Assembly: GCA_023451735.1 (NCBI GenBank) | Contig: JAEXYH010000090.1 | Span: 1-9,355, forward strand | Reading direction: 5' to 3' | Length of the DNA: 9,355 bases | DNA from: Pseudomonadota bacterium | GTDB taxonomy: Bacteria > Pseudomonadota > Alphaproteobacteria > Rhizobiales > Rhizobiaceae | Shown: positions 5,762 through 9,355 of the stretch, one piece after another | How the letters are laid out: every line of letters begins with the position of its first letter | Position numbering within the stretch: position 1 is the stretch's first letter | Notes under the pieces: model-generated | What the model was told of the DNA's origin: nothing | The model's database searches: none | Seen by the model: the letters and a program-made list of their open reading frames with translations, nothing else | Position numbers and translations under genes: made by a program

Positions 5762-5812
5762 CGCGGAGCTTCGGCTTTAGCCTCGCGCCGACCTGCCGCA
5801 CCTCGCGGCAGG
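5762..5812. other. hairpins upstream of the S21-like gene
   Basis: CCTGCCGC (5792-5799) and GCGGCAGG (5805-5812) form a perfect eight-base stem with a five-base loop. Next to it, CGCG at 5762-5765 can pair with CGCG at 5784-5787 around an inner GGC-TTTA-GCC. On the minus strand these would lie about 90-140 bases before the GTG and could belong to a structured leader. On the plus strand the first hairpin is followed by CTTGCTCTTTTC, so it could instead be a weak terminator. The rest of the 332-base gap 5672-6003 shows no gene I can support. Confidence 0.35.
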
Positions 5813-6003
5813 CTTGCTCTTTTCAAACTATGGGGTTTGAGAGAACATCGATATTTCCAGCATGAGGAGAAAACGCTCGGTCGACTTGGAATATCATTGC
5901 AAAATTACCCACCAAACGGCGGGTCAGTGGTTCGTATCGGTTCAACGATATAATGCTCCAGCTATCGCTGACTTAGCCGAAAGGTCTTGCAAAGTTCAGG
6001 CAC

Positions 6004-6795
6004 TCATTCCTCTCTTGCGACATTACTGAGTGGCGAGGAGCCGCCGTCCGCGAAACCGCGATAGCGCAAGTGACTTCGATTCAGGTGCGCCCGCATCGCC
6101 TCGCGCGCCTTTTCCGAGCTTCCGGTGCTGATCGCCTCGCAGATCGCTCGGTGTTCTACGACCGTGTTCTGCACATAGTCTGACGTTATGAGGGCAGGGT
6201 TTAGCTCTTTTGAAAAAGCCGGCTGCGGCAGGATCTGCAGGCTCATGAGGCTGAAGAACTCGATGAAGGCGCCGTTGTTCGTCGCTTCTGCAATGGAGCG
6301 GTGGAAGACGAAATCGAGATGATCGAGTGCCGTCTCGTCATCCAGAGAAGCTTCGAACTGACGCGCGGCATTCCATATGTTGGATTCTTGTGCCCAGGAG
6401 CGCCGAACTGCGGCAAGGCCTGCTGCGTGCACCTCGAATGCCATCCTGAGTTCCAGAAGATCCATAAAGGATGTCTTGAGGCGGGATAAGGGAGCGAGGG
6501 CGACGTCGGCATCGAAAGTGCCCGGTTCTTCCACGCCTGCACGTGGGGTATCGCGGACGAACACGCCGACGCCATGTCGCGCTTCAACGACACCTTCGGA
6601 ACGCAGCGCCGAGACCGCCTCTCGGATAACGGTCCTGCTCACTCCGAATTGCTGTGACAGCTCGTTGAGGGAGCCGAGCTTTATGCCGGCCGAAAGCTGG
6701 TTGTCGCTGATATGTGTTTTCAGTGCCTGTATGGTACGGCCCGTCAAAGTGTCCAAAAAATCACCCGTCTTGTGAAGCGCTGGCGGTCTGCGCAT
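6004..6795 (-). CDS. GntR-family transcriptional regulator, FadR subfamily (FCD domain)
   Basis: A 263-residue DNA-binding repressor or activator. The winged helix spans about residues 18-82, with the recognition part VSRTVIREAVSALRSEGVV at 52-70 and the wing ARHGVGVFV at 72-80, both typical of FadR-type GntR proteins. The C-terminal all-helical FCD domain (about 108-245) keeps the usual metal/ligand-binding residues: D161 and H165 in DFVFH, H215 in VVEHR and H237 in MRAHL. Ligands of such proteins are commonly small carboxylates or amino acid catabolites. The ATG at 6795 has no clear ribosome site; the nearest AAGGAG (minus strand, 6844-6849) is too far. No alternative in-frame start follows. 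Divergent from the RidA-transporter operon, which it probably controls through the palindromes at 6832 and 7028. Confidence 0.92.
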   Translation of the reverse strand: MRRPPALHKTGDFLDTLTGRTIQALKTHISDNQLSAGIKLGSLNELSQQFGVSRTVIREAVSALRSEGVVEARHGVGVFVRDTPRAGVEEPGTFDADVALAPLSRLKTSFMDLLELRMAFEVHAAGLAAVRRSWAQESNIWNAARQFEASLDDETALDHLDFVFHRSIAEATNNGAFIEFFSLMSLQILPQPAFSKELNPALITSDYVQNTVVEHRAICEAISTGSSEKAREAMRAHLNRSHLRYRGFADGGSSPLSNVAREE

Positions 6796-6831
6796 GTCTT
6801 GATGGGTAGCAAGGTAGCACGACCTATCGTG

Positions 6832-6844
6832 GTGATGCTATCTC
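6832..6844. promoter_or_regulatory. candidate GntR operator 1 (gntR side)
   Basis: GTGATGCTATCTC. It agrees at 12 of 13 positions with the reverse complement of the perfect palindrome at 7028-7040. It lies 37 bases upstream of the gntR start, so it is well placed for autoregulation. Confidence 0.5.
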
Positions 6845-7027
6845 CTTAACGCATCTTTTGATTAATAGAGTGCGCACACTGGATTTTTAAGTGCGCTGCG
6901 ATCACTGCTATATCTGCATAAAAAATCTGAGAAATGCTTTAAACGATCCGATTATGATGTCGTATGATCGCTCCTAGATGCATATAAATCATGTACTTAG
7001 ATTGATAACGTCGCCTGAATTCATCAG

Positions 7028-7040
7028 GTGATAGCATCAC
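7028..7040. promoter_or_regulatory. candidate GntR operator 2 (operon side)
   Basis: GTGATAGCATCAC is a perfect inverted repeat GTGAT-AGC-ATCAC, 11 bases upstream of the TTGACA at 7052. A second inverted repeat, CCTGA-n5-TCAGG (7014-7028), abuts it. The size and symmetry suit a dimeric GntR protein, though it is not the classic TGGT-n3-ACCA form of FadR itself. Confidence 0.5.
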
Positions 7041-7051
7041 TGATTTTCTTA

Positions 7052-7079
7052 TTGACAAGAGATAGTATTTCAATAATCT
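7052..7079 (+). promoter_or_regulatory. probable sigma-70 promoter of the transporter operon
   Basis: TTGACA (7052-7057) is a perfect -35 element. TAATCT (7074-7079) is a moderate -10 at 16-base spacing. Transcription would start near 7086, giving a leader of about 105 bases before the RidA-like gene. Confidence 0.5.
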
Positions 7080-7093
7080 CAACCATAAGAAGT

Positions 7094-7174
7094 GAGCAGG
7101 CGATCAGCAGGGCCTTCAAGCCCATGACGACCTGCTCCGGGAACGTGGTTGCGCCTATGGCGCATCTTTAAAAA
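7094..7174 (+). other. structured leader with two hairpins, second terminator-like
   Basis: Hairpin one: GAGCAGG (7094-7100) pairs with CCTGCTC (7131-7137), with an inner GGGC (7110-7113) and GCCC (7120-7123) around a six-base loop. Hairpin two: TGCGCC (7150-7155) pairs with GGCGCA (7159-7164) around TAT, followed by TCTTTAAAAA. The second looks like a short intrinsic terminator ahead of the first gene, so attenuation or ligand sensing is possible. No known riboswitch class was recognised. Confidence 0.45.
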
Positions 7175-7191
7175 TCGGATGGAAAGTCGCT

Positions 7192-7665
7192 ATGGGTGTC
7201 GTCTCTGCACGACTCTCAGAGCTCGGCATCGTATTGCCTACGATTGCGCCAGCCTCTGGGAATTACATATCGCATCGCATCGTTGGAAGCCTTCTCTTCG
7301 TGTCGGGCCAGATCCCGCGGATCGACGGCGTCGAGCATTATGTCGGTGTCGTTGGCAGGGATATTTCACCCGAGGACGGCTACAAGGCTGCCCGGCTCTG
7401 CGCGCTGAACATCGTGGCACGCGTCAATGCGGCGCTGGAAGGAAATCTGGATCGCGTTGTCGCCTGCGTGCAGTTGCGCGGCTTCGTCAATGCACCGGCG
7501 GACTTCAAGGGACATCCCGCAGTCATCGACGGCGCCTCCGATTGTCTCGTGGAGATTTTCGGCGACAAGGGCCGTCATGTGCGCACCGCACTCGGTGCCG
7601 GTTCGCTGCCGCGCGGATCATCCGTCGAAGTCGACGCGATTTTCGAAATCGCACCTAAAGCCTGA
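7192..7665 (+). CDS. RidA/YjgF/YER057c/UK114-family protein
   Basis: A 157-residue protein of the Rid superfamily, longer than the usual RidA of about 130 residues and closest to the longer YjgF-like subgroup. Landmarks are LFVSGQIPR (35-43), ALNIVARVNAAL-x-GNLDRVV (71-90) and the C-terminal signature VRTALGAGSLPRGSSVEVDAI (130-150). R131 lines up with the arginine that binds the substrate carboxylate in RidA enamine/imine deaminases, and E146 with the conserved glutamate. Its likely role is hydrolysis of reactive 2-aminoacrylate-like enamines or imines arising from amino acid breakdown. It begins 8 bases after a GGA ribosome site and is the first gene of the transporter operon. Its TGA overlaps an upstream ATG of the next gene by one base. 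Reaction and substrate are inferred from the family. Confidence 0.85.
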   Translation: MGVVSARLSELGIVLPTIAPASGNYISHRIVGSLLFVSGQIPRIDGVEHYVGVVGRDISPEDGYKAARLCALNIVARVNAALEGNLDRVVACVQLRGFVNAPADFKGHPAVIDGASDCLVEIFGDKGRHVRTALGAGSLPRGSSVEVDAIFEIAPKA

Positions 7666-7685
7666 TGAAAAAAGGGGAACTGGCC

Positions 7686-8441
7686 ATGAACGGAACCAGC
7701 ATTTCGGAGAAAGCCATCTCCATGAGCGGCGTCAACAAGTGGTACGGCCACCTACAGGTGCTGAAGGGGATCAACCTCGAAGTCGGGCGTGGCGAACATA
7801 TCGTGCTCTGCGGTCCTTCCGGATCCGGAAAGTCGACGCTGATTCGCTGCATCAATCATCTGGAAGAAATCCAGGAGGGCAGCATCGCCGTCAACGGCAC
7901 GGCGCTTAGCCAGAAAGGCTCCAATGCCGACCATATCCGCCGCGATGTCGGCATGGTGTTCCAGCAGTTCAACCTCTTCCCGCATCTGACGGTATTGCAG
8001 AACTGTATGCTGGCGCAGCGCCGCGTACGCAAGACTTCGGTCGCCGAAGCAAAAGACAAGGCGATGCGCCATCTGGAACGGGTGCATATTGCCGAGCAGG
8101 CACAGAAATATCCGGCCCAGCTTTCCGGTGGTCAGCAGCAGCGCGTCGCGATCGCCCGGGCGCTCTGCATGGATCCACAGATCATGCTGTTTGACGAGCC
8201 GACATCGGCGCTTGATCCGGAAATGGTCAAGGAAGTGCTCGACACGATGATCTCGCTTGCAGACGATGGCATCACGATGATCTGCGTGACACATGAAATG
8301 GGCTTTGCCCGCGCCGTGGCGCACCGTGTCATCTTCATGGATCGCGGCGAGATCATCGAAAGCGCCAAGCCGGATGTGTTCTTCAGCAATCCGAGCCACG
8401 AGCGCACCAAGACCTTCCTCAGCCAGATTCTCAATCACTGA
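7686..8441 (+). CDS. polar amino acid ABC transporter, ATP-binding subunit (GlnQ/AapP type)
   Basis: A 251-residue ATPase that powers uptake through the two permeases encoded next. All motifs are intact: Walker A GPSGSGKST (43-51), Q-loop VFQQFNLFPH (91-100), signature LSGGQQQR (146-153), Walker B IMLFDE (166-171), D-loop SALD and switch histidine VTHEM (H203). The VFQQFNLFPHLT stretch and overall length fit the PAAT/HisP-GlnQ class. The start at 7686 is preferred, seven bases after AGGGGA. An ATG at 7665, overlapping the RidA stop, would add seven residues. It ends 10 bases before the first permease. Substrate is not determined by this subunit. Confidence 0.95.
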   Translation: MNGTSISEKAISMSGVNKWYGHLQVLKGINLEVGRGEHIVLCGPSGSGKSTLIRCINHLEEIQEGSIAVNGTALSQKGSNADHIRRDVGMVFQQFNLFPHLTVLQNCMLAQRRVRKTSVAEAKDKAMRHLERVHIAEQAQKYPAQLSGGQQQRVAIARALCMDPQIMLFDEPTSALDPEMVKEVLDTMISLADDGITMICVTHEMGFARAVAHRVIFMDRGEIIESAKPDVFFSNPSHERTKTFLSQILNH

Positions 8442-8451
8442 GGGCCGGCCG

Positions 8452-9120
8452 ATGAATTACACATTCGACTTCGCTCCCGTTTTTGCCGCCTGGCCGTCGC
8501 TTATCGATGGCGTGATCGGCACGCTGAAGATGTCGTCGCTGTCGATGATCTTCGGCCTCTCGCTCGGCATCGTCTTCATGATGATGCGGATGAGCAAACA
8601 GCGAGCGCTGAAAGCAATCGCCGTCGGCTATATCGAGATGATCCGCAACACGCCGATCCTCGTGCAGGTATTCTTCGTTTTCTTCGGCATGCCGGCGATC
8701 GGCATTCGCCTGAGCGGCGAACAGGCCGCAATCCTTGCCATGACGCTTAACTGCGCAGCCTATGCAGCGGAGATCGTCCGTGGCGGCGTCCAGTCCATCC
8801 GACCTGGGCAGATCGAGGCGGGCAGGGCGCTTGGAATGCACACGGTCGATATCTACCGCTTCATCGTGTTTCGCCCGGCGATCCGCGCGGTCTATCCGGC
8901 CCTGTGCAGCCAGTTCATCCTGATGATGCTGAACTCCAGTCTGATGTCCTCGGTTTCCGCGGAAGAACTGACCTATTTCGCCCAGACGCTCGATGCACAG
9001 ACATTCCGCAGCTTCGAGATCTATCTGACGCTCGGCGTCATCTATCTGGCGCTGTCGCAGTTCCTCTCCATCGCTCTCGGCATGATCGGCCGGGTCTATT
9101 TCTCCTATCCGGCAAAGTGA
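8452..9120 (+). CDS. amino acid ABC transporter permease (His/Glu/Gln/Arg/opine family), first
   Basis: A 222-residue inner-membrane permease with about five hydrophobic segments. The N-terminal part (LIDGVIGTLKMSSLSMIFGL) is typical of this family, followed by YIEMIRNTPILVQVFFVFFG at 60-79. The cytoplasmic EAA loop that docks on the ATPase is at about 122-149, with E122-A-G-x3-G128 and the later proline. The ATG at 8452 is 10 bases after the ATPase stop. The ribosome site is poor (GAGGG, 8440-8444), so translation may be coupled. It pairs with the permease beginning at 9130. Confidence 0.93.
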   Translation: MNYTFDFAPVFAAWPSLIDGVIGTLKMSSLSMIFGLSLGIVFMMMRMSKQRALKAIAVGYIEMIRNTPILVQVFFVFFGMPAIGIRLSGEQAAILAMTLNCAAYAAEIVRGGVQSIRPGQIEAGRALGMHTVDIYRFIVFRPAIRAVYPALCSQFILMMLNSSLMSSVSAEELTYFAQTLDAQTFRSFEIYLTLGVIYLALSQFLSIALGMIGRVYFSYPAK

Positions 9121-9129
9121 GGCAGCGAG

Positions 9130-9355
9130 ATGATCCGTCAATTCGGTTGGGGTGAGTTCCTCTTTCTGCTCGAAGGCGCACGCTGGACAATTGTCCTTTC
9201 GTTGCTCGCCTTCACCTTCGGCGGAGCGCTCGGGCTTGCCGTGGCGCTGGGCCGGACCAGCAAATGGGCCTGGCTGCGCTTCCTCATGGCCACCTACATT
9301 CAGATTTTCCAAGGCACGCCGCTGCTGATCCAGCTCTTCTTCGTCTATTTCGGCC
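9130..9355 (+). CDS. amino acid ABC transporter permease, second (partial, runs off the right edge)
   Basis: The first 75 residues of a second permease of the same family. They include GWGEFLFLLEGARWTIVLSL, a first membrane helix (LSLLAFTFGGALGLAVAL) and the conserved YIQIFQGTPLLIQLFFVYFG, which corresponds to residues 60-79 of the first permease. The ATG at 9130 lies seven bases after GAGG and nine bases after the first permease's stop. Two different permeases form the heterodimeric channel usual for this class. The periplasmic binding protein is not in the window and may be downstream. Confidence 0.9.
   Translation, partial: MIRQFGWGEFLFLLEGARWTIVLSLLAFTFGGALGLAVALGRTSKWAWLRFLMATYIQIFQGTPLLIQLFFVYFG

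Larger units (their letters stand above)
6796..7191. promoter_or_regulatory. AT-rich divergent regulatory region between gntR and the transporter operon
   Basis: No gene is supported in these 396 bases. They hold two copies of the GTGAT-n3-ATCAC palindrome, a direct repeat AGTGCGC (6869-6875 and 6890-6896, 21 bases apart, the first within the palindrome GTGCGCAC at 6870-6877), a further inverted repeat CCTGA-n5-TCAGG at 7014-7028 abutting the second operator, a likely promoter at 7052-7079 and two leader hairpins. For gntR itself, a TATTAA-like -10 (minus strand, about 6862-6867) would place the first palindrome just downstream of its start point. Confidence 0.65.

Noticed and set aside
5862..6029. 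55-codon plus-strand frame beginning MRRKRSVDLEYHCK
   Set aside because: No ribosome site, it overlaps the 3' end of gntR, and the faint likeness to small HicB-type folds is too weak to support.
8431..9312. 293-codon minus-strand frame opposite the permeases
   Set aside because: It is highly charged and rich in H, D, E and R, as expected for the antisense of membrane-protein codons, and it conflicts with clear permease genes.
1..9355. CRISPR arrays, tRNA/rRNA genes, insertion sequences, attachment sites
   Set aside because: No regular repeat-spacer pattern, tRNA-like cloverleaf, transposase-like protein or flanking terminal repeats were seen on either strand.

Overview
The window looks like part of an alphaproteobacterial genome, most likely Rhizobiaceae (Rhizobium, Sinorhizobium/Ensifer or Agrobacterium type), perhaps from a plasmid or other accessory replicon. 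The reasons are a DUF982-type protein, a small heat-shock gene whose leader looks like a ROSE thermometer, several small proteins of rhizobial character, an extra S21-type ribosomal protein gene and a polar amino acid ABC transporter. The taxon and replicon are inferred from protein character, not from a search.

Left part (1-2050, minus strand). A string of closely spaced genes reads right to left: a 56-residue cysteine-rich microprotein, an 81-residue hypothetical protein, a short reading frame closed by an internal TAG, a peroxiredoxin of the BCP/PrxQ kind, and a YvcK/CofD-family protein that runs off the left edge and carries a frameshift. The spacing suggests one operon.

Middle part (2051-5671). 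An Hsp20 chaperone gene lies on the plus strand, with a structured leader and a strong terminator-like hairpin behind it. A DUF982-like gene follows. Convergent to it is a 72-residue protein. Next is a PAS-PAS-GGDEF diguanylate cyclase broken by one extra base. Convergent to that is a minus-strand group: an S21 gene (rpsU-like) that lacks one base just after its start, then two small hypothetical proteins. This part resembles a stress and accessory cluster. It holds three single-base frameshifts and one in-frame stop, so it is either decaying or poorly sequenced.

Right part (6004-9355). A FadR-type GntR regulator (minus) is divergent from a plus-strand operon: RidA/YjgF-like protein, ABC ATPase, permease, and a second permease cut by the window edge. 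No frameshift was seen here. The 396-base divergent region holds two near-identical copies of a GTGAT-n3-ATCAC palindrome, a likely -35/-10 pair and a transcribed leader with two hairpins, the second followed by a T/A-rich tract. The simplest reading is that the GntR protein controls both itself and uptake of an amino acid, opine or related nitrogen compound, with the RidA-like protein dealing with a reactive enamine/imine from its breakdown. No substrate-binding protein or catabolic enzyme is in the window, so the substrate is unknown.
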